Origin: Bacteroidota bacterium
GTDB taxonomy: Bacteria > Bacteroidota > Bacteroidia > JACCXN01
DNA length: 64,000 bases
Assembly (NCBI GenBank): GCA_013696965.1
Contig: JACCXN010000091.1
Span: 1-64,000 of the forward strand
Direction: 5' to 3'
The notes beneath the pieces were generated by a model. It was not told the DNA's origin. It did no database searches and saw only the letters and a list, made by a program, of their open reading frames with translations. Both the position numbers and the translations under genes were made by a program. This document shows positions 1-8,807 of this stretch, in pieces (position 1 is the first letter of the stretch; each line of letters opens with the position of its first letter).

Positions 1-337
1 AATCCCTATGGGCCACTTCATGCCTTCTCAAGTCTTCCATAATTTTTCCTTCTTCTGATGACATGCCACTATATGGTGTAGCAATAATCTGAGTATAAAA
101 GGCCGCTTCCAATTGCTCAAGCGCATATGCATAATTAAGGACTCCTATGTCACCGCTTCCTAGGTCTACACCTTTATTTGCCCCAGGCAACTCTGGCTGA
201 TCCTTTCTACAGCCGGGAAAAAGTATGGAAGAAAAGAGTACTCCTGCACCTATGGCTGAGTATTTTAAAAACTCCCTCCTGTGATTATCTGGGATTTCTT
301 CCAAAGCCTCACTATTTTTAGTCGTGTTTGTTTTCAT
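1..337 (-). CDS. Ferritin-like domain protein, Tat-exported lipoprotein (3' end outside window)
   Basis: The minus-strand frame starts with ATG at 337 and runs off the window edge, giving about 112 residues. Near residue 20 there is a twin-arginine motif (RREFLK), then a hydrophobic stretch ending in a lipobox-like FPGC. This suggests Tat export and lipid anchoring. The mature part (NYAYALEQLEAAFYTQI, then RRHEVAHRD) has the Glu and His spacing of ferritin-like (PF13668-type) proteins, where such residues may bind a di-metal centre. The family is common in Bacteroidota and its substrate is usually unknown. I see no clear promoter upstream. The signal and domain are seen; the function is inferred. 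Confidence 0.75.
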   Translation of the reverse strand, partial: MKTNTTKNSEALEEIPDNHRREFLKYSAIGAGVLFSSILFPGCRKDQPELPGANKGVDLGSGDIGVLNYAYALEQLEAAFYTQIIATPYSGMSSEEGKIMEDLRRHEVAHRD

Positions 338-505
338 AATTTAACTGGTTTATATTTGATTTTATATTAAGTTTCCCAAGGGGGTTTATGATTTTTGTTT
401 TACTATTCTATTAAAGTTAAGACTTTATTTTTTAAATTCAAAATTCAAACTTTTAAAACAATAACCCATTCATCTTCTACACGTTATCACCTTTGCCATT
501 GCTCA

Positions 506-868
506 TTATTTTAGAATTAATTGCTTAGTTATTTTTCCTTTTTCAGTTTCAATTTCAAGAATATAATGGCCAGCTGCAAGCCCTTGTAAATCAATATTGA
601 TAACAGCGCCAATTCCGAATGTTTTTTCCGCTTCCAAAACTACCTGGCCATTAAATGAAATGATTTTTAATTTGCCTTTTAAAGCCTCATCTGCTAAATA
701 TGTTAGGCTAAATAATCCATCAGAAGGGTTTGGAAAAACCTTGAATGCAGAGTCCAGCATTCGTAAATAATCTTCAGTGCAACGGCCCCCCCCCGTCAAA
801 CAGCGGGGCAGGCATTGCGACTTGCTAATGTTTCCCCGCTTTTCAACGGGCGCATAAGGGACTTCCAC
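506..868 (-). pseudogene. 3' remnant of a T9SS cargo gene (type A sorting domain) joined to a GC-rich palindromic segment
   Basis: The last ~80 residues are a standard T9SS type A C-terminal sorting domain: VFPNPSDGLFSL, a beta-sandwich pattern, and a basic ending KQLILK. Such domains direct export across the outer membrane. What precedes it is not a signal peptide or catalytic domain. It is a short GC-rich stretch (about 780-865) with self-complementary GCGGGG/CCCCGC arms and a run of nine C on the plus strand. No N-terminal export signal exists in this frame, so the gene is either a truncated remnant or is fused to an inserted repeat. The start at 868 is not an ATG on a convincing leader and is only nominal. 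The sorting domain is sure; the rest is unexplained. Confidence 0.6.
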
Positions 869-948
869 CCTCTGAAAAAAAAAGATCGCATCTTTTGATT
901 GGTTTCGATAAATAAATTTGTATTTTTTGATTTTTTATTGACCTTTCA

Positions 949-986
949 AATGTGTGTGCACTTGCAACATGCAGGGCACACACATT
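949..986. repeat. Inverted repeat (11-bp perfect arms)
   Basis: AATGTGTGTGC at 949-959 is perfectly complementary to GCACACACATT at 976-986, with a 16-nt loop that can itself pair weakly (TTGCA/TGCA). It lies in the 307-bp gap between the T9SS remnant and the serine hydrolase. No coding sequence is convincing here; the open frame across it looks spurious. The role is unknown. Confidence 0.6.
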
Positions 987-1004
987 GGCTTATAGTAAAG
1001 CGGG

Positions 1005-1031
1005 CAGACGAGCAAGGCTTGTCTGTTTTTT
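1005..1031 (+). terminator. Terminator-like hairpin followed by a T run
   Basis: CAGACGAGC (1005-1013) pairs with GCTTGTCTG (1017-1025) with one G-T wobble and a 3-nt loop, followed by six T. It has the form of an intrinsic terminator, yet no plus-strand gene lies upstream in the window. It may belong to the structured element at 949-986. Confidence 0.45.
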
Positions 1032-1175
1032 CAGCAGCAGACAATTAATTTTAGGCAAGCCTCATGCAAGTTCATCACTTTTAATTTACATTTGTTCGTG
1101 CAGAAAGGAAAGTGCTGTTAATCCAGTTCTACTTTCCCTTTGCAGAAAAATAATGTCTATCTATAACAGGACAAA

Positions 1176-2489
1176 ATGAACAATATGAAAAGAAATTTTC
1201 TAATACTATTGCTTGGACTTATGACCATAGCGACAAAAGCCCAAAATACTTATTTCCCGCCAATGACCGGTTCCGATTGGGATACCATCAGTCCTGCCTC
1301 TTTAGGTTGGTGTGAGGATAAAATAGATACACTTTATGGTTTTTTAAACCAAAGAGAAACAAAAGCTTTTATTGTTTTAAAAGATGGTAAAATTGCTCTT
1401 GAAAAATATTTCGGGACTTTTACTCAAGACAGCTTATGGCACTGGGCCTCGGCAAGTAAAAGCTTTACAGCTTTTCTTGCAGGTATAGCCCAACAGGAGG
1501 GTTATTTTTCCATAGATGATACAACTTCTGATTATTTGGATACAGGATGGACTGCCTGTGCTCCTGAAAAAGAAGAAAAAATAACCATTCGCCATCAGCT
1601 TACTATGACCACAGGATTAGACCAGGGTGTACCTGTTGAAGGCTGCACAATAGATACCTGCTTACAGTATCTGACTGACGCAGGTACAAATTGGGCATAC
1701 CACAATGCACCTTATTACCTGATTCAAAAAATCATTGATACTACTACTGGAAACTTTAATGCATACGCTAATGCTAAAATCAGAAGCCAAATTGGCATGA
1801 ATGGAGGCTTTTTTTCTTTTGGTGATGGCAAGATTAATTATAGCAATGCGAGGAGTATGGCTCGCTTTGGTTTGCTTGTTTTAAATAAAGGAAATTGGAA
1901 TAGCAATCAAATTATGACTGATAGCGTTTATTTCAATCAGATGGTAAATGCCTCTACTTCTCTGAATCCATTTTACGGTTATTTATGGTGGTTAAATGAT
2001 ATGAATCCTGCCATAGCCCCTCCCGTTCCGCTTACTCAGCCTTTTTTTCCAAACGCCCCTACAGATGCAATTGTTGCACTGGGTAAAAATGGCCAGTTAA
2101 TAAATATAGCCCCAAGCCAGAATTTAGTTTTTATTAGAATGGGAGAACTTCCCACAGATTTGAGCAATACTCCCGGGTCCTTTAATGACAGTATTTGGAT
2201 TAAATTAAATGATATAATGTGTAACACTATATCCATTAACTATACTTCTTTTGATACTTTTAAGATGACTGTTTATCCAAATCCTGCAAATTCTATCATA
2301 AGTATAAAAACAAACCAAAAAATAGAAAGCATACGTATTTACAATATGACGGGAAACTTAGTAGCGATAGACCAAACGCCCGACCAAACACAATTTACTT
2401 TGCCAGACACTTTAACCAGTGGAATTTACTTGCTTAAAATTGACACAGAATCAGGAATTATTACACGAAAAATAATAATTGGAAAGTAG
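1176..2489 (+). CDS. Secreted beta-lactamase-family serine hydrolase with T9SS sorting domain
   Basis: This 437-residue protein has a signal peptide (hydrophobic core LILLLGLMTIA, cleavage near KAQ), a serine beta-lactamase/class C (PF00144-type) domain at about residues 40-345, and a T9SS type A sorting domain at about 360-437 (VYPNPANSIISI, basic end RKIIIGK). The catalytic SxxK is SASK at 92-95 and the second motif is Y-H-N at 175-177. The third motif is less clear. Family members are mostly esterases, D-amino-acid peptidases or of unknown substrate, so antibiotic resistance should not be assumed. An in-frame ATG at 1185 is an alternative start. It stands alone, with structured DNA upstream and a gene remnant downstream. 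Confidence 0.85.
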   Translation: MNNMKRNFLILLLGLMTIATKAQNTYFPPMTGSDWDTISPASLGWCEDKIDTLYGFLNQRETKAFIVLKDGKIALEKYFGTFTQDSLWHWASASKSFTAFLAGIAQQEGYFSIDDTTSDYLDTGWTACAPEKEEKITIRHQLTMTTGLDQGVPVEGCTIDTCLQYLTDAGTNWAYHNAPYYLIQKIIDTTTGNFNAYANAKIRSQIGMNGGFFSFGDGKINYSNARSMARFGLLVLNKGNWNSNQIMTDSVYFNQMVNASTSLNPFYGYLWWLNDMNPAIAPPVPLTQPFFPNAPTDAIVALGKNGQLINIAPSQNLVFIRMGELPTDLSNTPGSFNDSIWIKLNDIMCNTISINYTSFDTFKMTVYPNPANSIISIKTNQKIESIRIYNMTGNLVAIDQTPDQTQFTLPDTLTSGIYLLKIDTESGIITRKIIIGK

Positions 2490-2499
2490 TGCAGCCACT

Positions 2500-2690
2500 A
2501 AACATTTTGTCCACCTGACCCAAAAATCAGAAGGCGAAGAAATTTATGGCAAAGCAACTTGAAACGCTAATATTTTCCATGCATCAAAAACCGCTGGATC
2601 AACAAAAAGAAATTCTTTAAACATAGGGATGAACTTATGGTAGAAAAATGATGTTACAATCCCATAATATCAACCATAATCTAAAATGGA
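2500..2690 (+). pseudogene. Decayed C-terminal tail of a SpoIIE-family protein phosphatase
   Basis: No intact frame exists, but three frames together match the conserved end of Bacteroidota SpoIIE phosphatases. FVHLTQKSEGE is followed after a frameshift by KFMAKQLETLIFSMHQKP and LDQQKEIL. Then come a stop and another shift to a short NLW.KNDVTIP piece that resembles the family's W-x-G...DDVTVIG ending. In intact relatives this domain dephosphorylates serine in partner-switching regulation. Here it can only be a fossil. The match is from memory of the family consensus. Confidence 0.55.
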
Positions 2691-2710
2691 TGGCCTTAGG
2701 TTGATATTAT
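2664..2710. repeat. 12-bp perfect inverted repeat
   Basis: ATAATATCAACC at 2664-2675 is the reverse complement of GGTTGATATTAT at 2699-2710, separated by 23 nt. It immediately follows the SpoIIE remnant. There is no T run, so it is a poor terminator. It could be the end of a small inserted element or a leftover regulatory palindrome. Confidence 0.6.
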
Positions 2711-2869
2711 TTCTAAAATTCAAAGATATCTATCATTAAAAGGGAAAGAAAATCAGTCCTCATTTAAATTTGCTAAAGCAAATTTATAATACCATTTTTG
2801 CTTTTATATTCTGTTCAGGATCCACTCTAACAGTGTTTTAGTAAAAAATGAGGATATAATAATAGATCA

Positions 2870-3594
2870 ATGAAAAAATATAACCATGGCAACACTGGAA
2901 AAAAAATAAGTAAATCTATAATGATTGTTTTTCTTTTATTCATTTCATTAACTTTCTATGGATGTAAAAAGGAACCGGAGGAAACAAAATTTTTAATGCA
3001 AGGTACTTGGGAATTTTCCCATGCAAGAGATGAAAATGATGATTACATAAAATCTGAGATTAACTTTCCCGCTTCAGCGATACAAATAACTGAATACAAT
3101 ACAATAACAGGACCTCAGGGACCATTTTTAATGTACATTGCCAATGGTGATAAAAACTGGGAAGATGCAATGTTAAAATTTGAAGAAGTGTTTGATTATA
3201 AAAACTTCCAATACAATACCAGCAATCTTAATATTGAAAGTGGAACTCCTGATAGGTTTACTTTAGAACTTAAATTAAAGGCAGCAAATGCAAACGGAAG
3301 CCTTACTGATTTACTTTCAATTTTAGGTATAACTAATGAATGGCTGCAACCGGTGATATATCTAAATTTATTGATGTAAAAGTTGAATTCCCGAGGGAAA
3401 ACCAAGGTAAAAATCAAAAAAACATCATGTTATGGACAGTCGATAATGCAACTACTGCTGCCTACACTTATCAAAACAGTCAGGGAGAATTTAAAACATG
3501 GCAAGGTTGGCCGGCTCATCAACTAACCAAAAGCAAATTCATTTTTTTTAAGCGCACGGAGGAAATTAATGAAATAGTAGAAGAAAAGATGTGA
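2870..3594 (+). pseudogene. Lipoprotein of unknown function, interrupted by a frameshift
   Basis: The first part (2870-3379) encodes a lipoprotein signal (IVFLLFISLTFYGC, lipobox Cys near residue 32) and a hydrophilic domain beginning FLMQGTWEFSHARDE, as in small Bacteroidota lipocalin-like lipoproteins. The frame ends early. A second frame from about 3340 to 3594 continues in the same style (SKFIDVKVEFPRENQG, then WQGWPAHQLTKSKF). The change of frame fits a 1-nt deletion near 3340-3360. It may be a genuine frameshift mutation or a sequencing error. No enzyme motif is visible, and neighbours give no functional hint. Confidence 0.6.
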
Positions 3595-3698
3595 CCAATA
3601 TGAGAGGGAAGAAACTCTTAATATTCTGGCTTCTTTGAAATACATTTGACTTATAAAAAGCCAAAGCAATAGCATTTTATCCCCCAATCCATTTCAAG

Positions 3699-4442
3699 TT
3701 AATTAATTTTTAATTTCTTCAAAAAATCTCCCTTTCTCCTGGTTGATACCTCTATTTGAGAACCATCGATCATTTGTGCAAAGCCTCCATCAATTTTCAG
3801 AAACTTTTTTACATGTTTTAAATTAATGAGATTGGCGTGGTGAATCCTGTAAAAATTATAATTGCTGAGCACTTGTTCCAATTCTTTTAGGGGCTTAGTT
3901 GATAAAATTGAGCTTCCATTTGTCAGAAAAATCTCTGCATTGTTAGCCCTCGCTTTACAATAAATGATTTCAGCTACATTTACAAACTCGATTTCTTTAT
4001 TGCCCCAAATAGCTATTCTATGATCATCTTCGGGTAGGTTTAAATTTTCAATAAAATTATTTATCCTGTTTCCGAAATTAACTGTGTTTTTTAATTTGCT
4101 TACTGCATCAATGAGTTCTTCCTTGTTAATTGGTTTTAAAAGAAAATCAATAGCCGAACTTTTTGCCGCCTGAAGTGCATAGCGTTCATGAGCTGTGGTA
4201 AATATCACTTTAAAATTAATTTTATCAAGATCTTTCAAGAGTGAAAAGGAATTACCTCCTGGCAATTCGACATCAATAAACACCACCTCCGGCGCCTCCT
4301 TTATTATAACTCTTTTTCCATCACTAATTGAATTGGCAGTACCCACAATTTCAATTTCGGGACAAAATTTTCCAATTAAAAGTTCTAATGTTTCAAGACA
4401 TTGCAATTCATCTTCAATAATTACTGTTTTGAATCTTCTCAT
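3699..4442 (-). CDS. LytTR-family two-component response regulator
   Basis: This 247-residue cytoplasmic protein has an N-terminal receiver domain (residues 3-115) with acidic pair E10/D11, phospho-acceptor D57 (FIDVELPGG), T82/T83 and K103 (LLKPI). A LytTR DNA-binding domain follows (about 140-245: IIYCKARANNAEIFL, FYRIHHANLINLKHV). Its ATG overlaps the stop of the upstream kinase by one base (TAATG), so the two are translationally coupled and almost certainly cognate. LytTR regulators bind direct repeats upstream of target promoters; the targets cannot be read from this window. Confidence 0.92.
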   Translation of the reverse strand: MRRFKTVIIEDELQCLETLELLIGKFCPEIEIVGTANSISDGKRVIIKEAPEVVFIDVELPGGNSFSLLKDLDKINFKVIFTTAHERYALQAAKSSAIDFLLKPINKEELIDAVSKLKNTVNFGNRINNFIENLNLPEDDHRIAIWGNKEIEFVNVAEIIYCKARANNAEIFLTNGSSILSTKPLKELEQVLSNYNFYRIHHANLINLKHVKKFLKIDGGFAQMIDGSQIEVSTRRKGDFLKKLKIN

Positions 4443-7390
4443 TATTCCGGTATTAATAGTTTTACAAGGGTTCCTAAAGGTCTGTTTTGTTCATCTTTTA
4501 AATCTATAATGGATAAATTTATTTTTCTTTCCGAGTAAATATTTGAGCTTATAATCCGATCATGAATTAGATTTATTCCATATGATTTAAACTTCTTCAG
4601 ATCCTGATTTAATTGTTGAGACTTTTCCCTTCCTATTCCATTATCAGCAATGGTTAAGCAAACATTAGAATCTGGATTTTTTGATACAATAATCTCTAGG
4701 TTTTTATCTCCTTCTTTGTGACTTAAACCATGCCATATTGCGTTTTCTATAAATGGCTGAATTAGCATAGGAGGAATATCTATTTCAGCAACATTTATAC
4801 CTGTTTGAATTTCGATTGTGTATTTAAATCCTTGTGCAAATCTAAGGGTCTCCAGTTCTATATAAAACCGTGCTGTTTCCAATTCCTGTTCCAGGGAAAT
4901 TACATTTTCTGAGGAACTAGCCAGCACTGTTCTTAACAATTTTGAAAACCTTGTAATATATGCCTCAGCTGCATCATTTTTATTCTTCAAAATAAGATTT
5001 TGAACAGTTCCCAAACAGTTGAAAATAAAGTGTGGGTTTAACTGTGCACGCAAAGCTCTTAATTCTATTTCCGCCAACTTTTTTTCATATTCATATTTTC
5101 TTTTAATCTTATATCTGTAACGTTTATTCTGATATCTGAAAACATAAAAGGTAAGGCCAGCAATTATGAGAGCTATTAATACTTTAAACCACCATAAATC
5201 CCAAAAAGGAGGCATTACATAAAAGGGAAATTTTGCTGAAGAATTAAGGGCATTGGTTCCAATGGACAAAACAGCAACTTCAAATAAATACTTTCCGGGG
5301 GGTAAATGGGAAAACTGAAGTGAACTGTTGTTTGTTGTTCTCCATTTTGAATTTAATCCCAGAAGTCTATATAGATATTTTGTATTGTTGGGATCAATAT
5401 AAGTGAGTGCTTCGAATTCGATTTCAATAAAATTTTCCTTATAACTTAATTCCAATGGAATTTCACCTGGAATATACGTGGAATCAACGGTAAATATTTT
5501 TTTTATAAATATGGGCGCAACAATTTTTTTTTTAAAAAGCTCCTGTGGGTTATGATAAGAAAGGCCTTCATTTGTGGCAACCCATAACTTATCATTGCAA
5601 AAAGCAATAGAGTTTATTTCATTATCAATTAATCCATGCCTTTTGGTAAAACTATTAACGGTGTATTTTCCCTTCTCAATAACTATTCGGCTTAATCCCC
5701 TGTTTGTTCCCACCCAAACATTTCCGTCATTATCAATTGCAAGCGATTTGCAAATACTGCTCTGCAGACCTGTTGAGATTTTTATATTTTTAATATCTCC
5801 GTTTTTCCATATGCCTAATCCCGCGCCTTTTGTTGCCAGACAAACACTTCCATCTTTTAGTATTAAAATATCATCAATGCGATTTTTAAAAAAAGGGTGT
5901 TTATTTCCCAGATAAATTAAGCTATCCTTTTCATATTTCCATAGTCCATCGAGTGAACCAATAAATATTTCATTGTTTATACCCGTTTTCAACACCAGTG
6001 GTCTTTTAACCAACCGAATTGTGTCGCAAATTTTCAATTCCGAACTACAAATTTTATATAAACAACCGTGCGAGCTCATCCATATATCACCATGATTATC
6101 CTCTGTTACGCCAGTCCATGAGAAGCTTCCGAAAGGATTTTTTATTATTTTTTTCGATTCTGGATTGTAAATAAAGGAGTTTAAAGATATACCAAACCAA
6201 ACATTGGTTTTAGAATCTACAAATATTGATGTTGCCGTATTGCCTACTTTATTGGGTAAAAAATTTATTTCTTCAAAATAGTTCTGTTTAGCCCCGAATC
6301 CTCCCACTTCTGTTGCTACTCCAAAAATCAGGGAATCCTTGAAAGATGCTATTTTTACATTTTTCAAAGGCTTATCATTTTCAGAAATATTTGAAATCTG
6401 AGATTCTGAAATATAATAAACTCCTTGTTCGAGTGTTGAAAACCAATAACCTCCTTCATTATCTTGGAAAACCATTGTTACGGACTTCCCCTTTAAAAAT
6501 TGCTTTACAAACTTAGAATTTACATGATTTCCTTCATACAAATAAACCCCATTAAGAAAAGTACCGAACCAACACCTGTCTTTTTTATCAGTATAAACAC
6601 TAATAGGTTCGTATGGTAATGTTCCTTGATCTAGTTCTCCAGATTCCAGATTAAAAAAAATGCGCTTATTGAAATTATAAAACACCCCTTGTTTTTTGGA
6701 ATCTATTGCAAAACCCATATTGGACCTGGTGAAATTAGTGTTAGGCAATTCTTTACTAATCACTTTTCCTTTCCAATCAATGTTGAATTTTATTTGCGTT
6801 GTATCAAAATCAGCTCCAAGTCTCCTGCCACAAATAAAAGAATTTTCAATTTCCTTTATGTAATACCCTTGTGGAGTATACATTATCTTACAATCAAAAA
6901 TTTTACTTTTCAGATTTAGTTTAAACAGGTTATGGTTTGTACCGAGCCAGATATTATCAAGACTATCAATAACTATGTGTTTTAAAAACTGGTTCTGAAT
7001 AAATAGGCTAAGTTCTCCATTTGGAAATATCTTTTTTATTTCACCTTTTTCATAATAGGATAAATTGCCCGAATAACTTAGAAACCAAATCCTGCCCTTT
7101 TTATCTTCATATAAATTAAAAATGGTATTGTCAGCCAGGCCATCTGAGGTTGTATAATTTTCAAACTGATGGCCATTGTATTTACTTACTCCGGCATCTC
7201 CTGCAATCCAAATATATCCTTTTGAATCCTGTAACACAGCATAGGTTTCAGAACTGGGCAGGCCATTTCTTACACTGAAATTCCTGTAATTAAGTTCTTG
7301 GGCATACAATCCCCCATTGTACAAGACATGGAATGATAATAACAATATTAAACTTAATCTGGACAATAAAATACGGAATTTGGTCGACAA
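4442..7390 (-). CDS. Two-component propeller / Y_Y_Y sensor histidine kinase (LytS-like)
   Basis: This 982-residue membrane kinase has a signal peptide (RLSLILLLSF...YAQ) and a large periplasmic Reg_prop beta-propeller (about 35-640, repeats such as DSKGYIWIAGDAG and DNDGNVWVGTNRG). Then come a Y_Y_Y domain (about 650-720), a TM helix (about 729-753), a coiled linker, and a His_kinase domain with H787 in LNPHFIFN. A HATPase domain ends it (NAIWHGL, ADNGIGREKS). The only usable start is TTG at 7390: there is an in-frame stop just upstream and no ATG before the signal peptide. Such kinases sense periplasmic ligands, often glycans, but no polysaccharide-utilisation genes are adjacent. Confidence 0.9.
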   Translation of the reverse strand: MSTKFRILLSRLSLILLLSFHVLYNGGLYAQELNYRNFSVRNGLPSSETYAVLQDSKGYIWIAGDAGVSKYNGHQFENYTTSDGLADNTIFNLYEDKKGRIWFLSYSGNLSYYEKGEIKKIFPNGELSLFIQNQFLKHIVIDSLDNIWLGTNHNLFKLNLKSKIFDCKIMYTPQGYYIKEIENSFICGRRLGADFDTTQIKFNIDWKGKVISKELPNTNFTRSNMGFAIDSKKQGVFYNFNKRIFFNLESGELDQGTLPYEPISVYTDKKDRCWFGTFLNGVYLYEGNHVNSKFVKQFLKGKSVTMVFQDNEGGYWFSTLEQGVYYISESQISNISENDKPLKNVKIASFKDSLIFGVATEVGGFGAKQNYFEEINFLPNKVGNTATSIFVDSKTNVWFGISLNSFIYNPESKKIIKNPFGSFSWTGVTEDNHGDIWMSSHGCLYKICSSELKICDTIRLVKRPLVLKTGINNEIFIGSLDGLWKYEKDSLIYLGNKHPFFKNRIDDILILKDGSVCLATKGAGLGIWKNGDIKNIKISTGLQSSICKSLAIDNDGNVWVGTNRGLSRIVIEKGKYTVNSFTKRHGLIDNEINSIAFCNDKLWVATNEGLSYHNPQELFKKKIVAPIFIKKIFTVDSTYIPGEIPLELSYKENFIEIEFEALTYIDPNNTKYLYRLLGLNSKWRTTNNSSLQFSHLPPGKYLFEVAVLSIGTNALNSSAKFPFYVMPPFWDLWWFKVLIALIIAGLTFYVFRYQNKRYRYKIKRKYEYEKKLAEIELRALRAQLNPHFIFNCLGTVQNLILKNKNDAAEAYITRFSKLLRTVLASSSENVISLEQELETARFYIELETLRFAQGFKYTIEIQTGINVAEIDIPPMLIQPFIENAIWHGLSHKEGDKNLEIIVSKNPDSNVCLTIADNGIGREKSQQLNQDLKKFKSYGINLIHDRIISSNIYSERKINLSIIDLKDEQNRPLGTLVKLLIPE

Positions 7391-7917
7391 AAGTAATCTT
7401 TAATTGCACTTATTCTAATTTTTGCAGCACTTGTGAATCAAACATTGGCAGTTATGCTTTTTTTAATCTTTCTGAAAGTTATACAGATACTTTTGTTTTC
7501 AGTACAATCGAGAACTTATTTAAGATATTCTTGCACGGACAATAATAAATTGTGTAAAAAATGTGCATTCTTCTAAAATTCCGACTCGTTGTTTTTTTGT
7601 TACACAAATTCAAGTTAAAAAGCAACAATGAACACCAATTTCCTGGCATTATTAATATCTAAAACAGAAAAATAATTATCGATTTTAAGCAAAGAATCTA
7701 AAAATATTATTTTCAATAATTGATTTAATAGTGAAGGGAATTATTGTCATAAAGTAGGATTAGGTCCAATTTTAATAAATGAATTTGTTAGAAAAACTGT
7801 ATTAAAAAAAGGTTTAAACCACATTTATAATAGGTATATTATATTTTACTCTTCCAAATAATTAAAAGTCAAAAATGCACTACGAGAATTACACTAACTT
7901 ATTATCTTGGTTTTTAG
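7391..7917. other. 527-bp intergenic region, no supported gene
   Basis: The region lies upstream of the kinase and of the small ORF at 7918. Two short open frames (7333-7545 plus, and about 47 codons ending near 7860) lack starts or family resemblance. I see no convincing promoter, RNA or repeat. Confidence 0.5.
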
Positions 7918-8088
7918 ATGGACGAATTTAAAAAAGAGATGGACGAATTTAAAAAAGAAATTATAACGTACATTAAAGAAAATGTTAAAACTTTGGAAGA
8001 AGAACATTTAATTAAATTACCAATCGTGCAACTGGTAATTATAAAAACAGGAATCGAATTAGAAATAGAATTGAAAAATATAAAGTAG
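7918..8088 (+). CDS. Small lysine/glutamate-rich helical protein with a duplicated heptapeptide (56 aa)
   Basis: The ATG follows directly on an in-frame stop and the frame encodes 56 residues. It opens with two tandem copies of MDEFKKE, coming from a 21-bp direct repeat (7918-7938 and 7939-7959, one base different). The rest (ITYIKENVKTLEEEHLIKL, then VIIKTGIELEIELKN) is charged and amphipathic. A second frame starting at 7875 (MHYENYTNLLSWFL) runs into it and could be the original N-terminus after a frameshift. No family is recognised. It lies between a kinase and a polysaccharide locus with no operon partner, so it may be a remnant. Confidence 0.35.
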   Translation: MDEFKKEMDEFKKEIITYIKENVKTLEEEHLIKLPIVQLVIIKTGIELEIELKNIK

Positions 8089-8213
8089 GGTTAATCAAGC
8101 TTTATATATTTTTGTACTTTACTTTATCTAACTAACTGCTTCTGAAAATCCATTGATTGCAAATTTTTGTCATTACTTCCATAAAACCTTCCTCTTGTAT
8201 AAATAAGCATAAG

Positions 8214-8804
8214 TTATTTAAGTATTTTAAGGGCTGTTTTTAAAATAATTTTAATATCTGTAATTAAACCTGGAGAATTTATGTATTTAAGGTTTAAAGA
8301 AAGCTTTTCGGGCATTATTTTATTGATGTAATATTCATCCGGATTTTCTACCGCTGCTAGAAGCTCATTTTCATTTGAAAATTCAATGGAAGCATAATCA
8401 GTAATCCCTGGCTTTACTAAGAGTACACGTAACTGATCCTGAGAATATAAATCAACATATTTCCTTACTTCCGGCCTGGGGCCTACCAGGCTCATTTGGC
8501 CTAAAAACACATTTAATAACTGGGGAAACTCATCTAACTTATATTTTCTCAGCCAATATCCAGCATTAGTTATTCTACTGTCTTTTGCTCCTACTGTTAA
8601 AAGTCCCTTTTTATCCGCTCCAGTAGACATTGTCCGAAATTTGAATAATTTAAAATCCTTACCGTTTTTACCCACTCTTGTCTGTAAATAAAAGATCCCT
8701 CCTTTTGAATCAAAAACAATCCAGAGAGAAATAATGAGGAATGCAGGCAAAAGAAAAATCAAGCCTAACAAAGATAAAACAATATCAAATAATCTTTTTT
8801 GCAT
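8214..8804 (-). CDS. Bacterial sugar transferase (PglC-like initiating phosphoglycosyl transferase)
   Basis: At 196 residues this is the short monotopic type of PF02397 phosphoglycosyl transferase. It has one membrane-inserted helix (about 8-32) and then the catalytic core: KLFKFRTM, the DEFPQLLNV acidic pair, MSLVGPRPE, and KPGITDYAS. Such enzymes move a sugar phosphate from a UDP-sugar to undecaprenyl phosphate, the first committed step of repeat-unit assembly. It is the last gene of the locus and sits 3 bp after an aminotransferase gene. This is the PglE/PglC-like arrangement seen when the first sugar is an amino-deoxy sugar. Exact substrate unknown. Confidence 0.9.
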   Translation of the reverse strand: MQKRLFDIVLSLLGLIFLLPAFLIISLWIVFDSKGGIFYLQTRVGKNGKDFKLFKFRTMSTGADKKGLLTVGAKDSRITNAGYWLRKYKLDEFPQLLNVFLGQMSLVGPRPEVRKYVDLYSQDQLRVLLVKPGITDYASIEFSNENELLAAVENPDEYYINKIMPEKLSLNLKYINSPGLITDIKIILKTALKILK

Positions 8805-8807
8805 TGC

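Noticed and set aside
952-1179. 75-codon plus-strand open frame before the serine hydrolase
   Set aside because: It runs across both hairpins, has no signal, domain or leader, and ends on the next gene's start; it looks like chance in structured DNA.
7333-7545. 70-codon plus-strand frame across the kinase start
   Set aside because: It is antisense to the kinase signal peptide, with no recognisable protein pattern or promoter.
7730-7862. About 47 open codons ending YNRYIIFYSSK
   Set aside because: No start codon, a stop right upstream and no family resemblance; it could be a remnant but cannot be supported.
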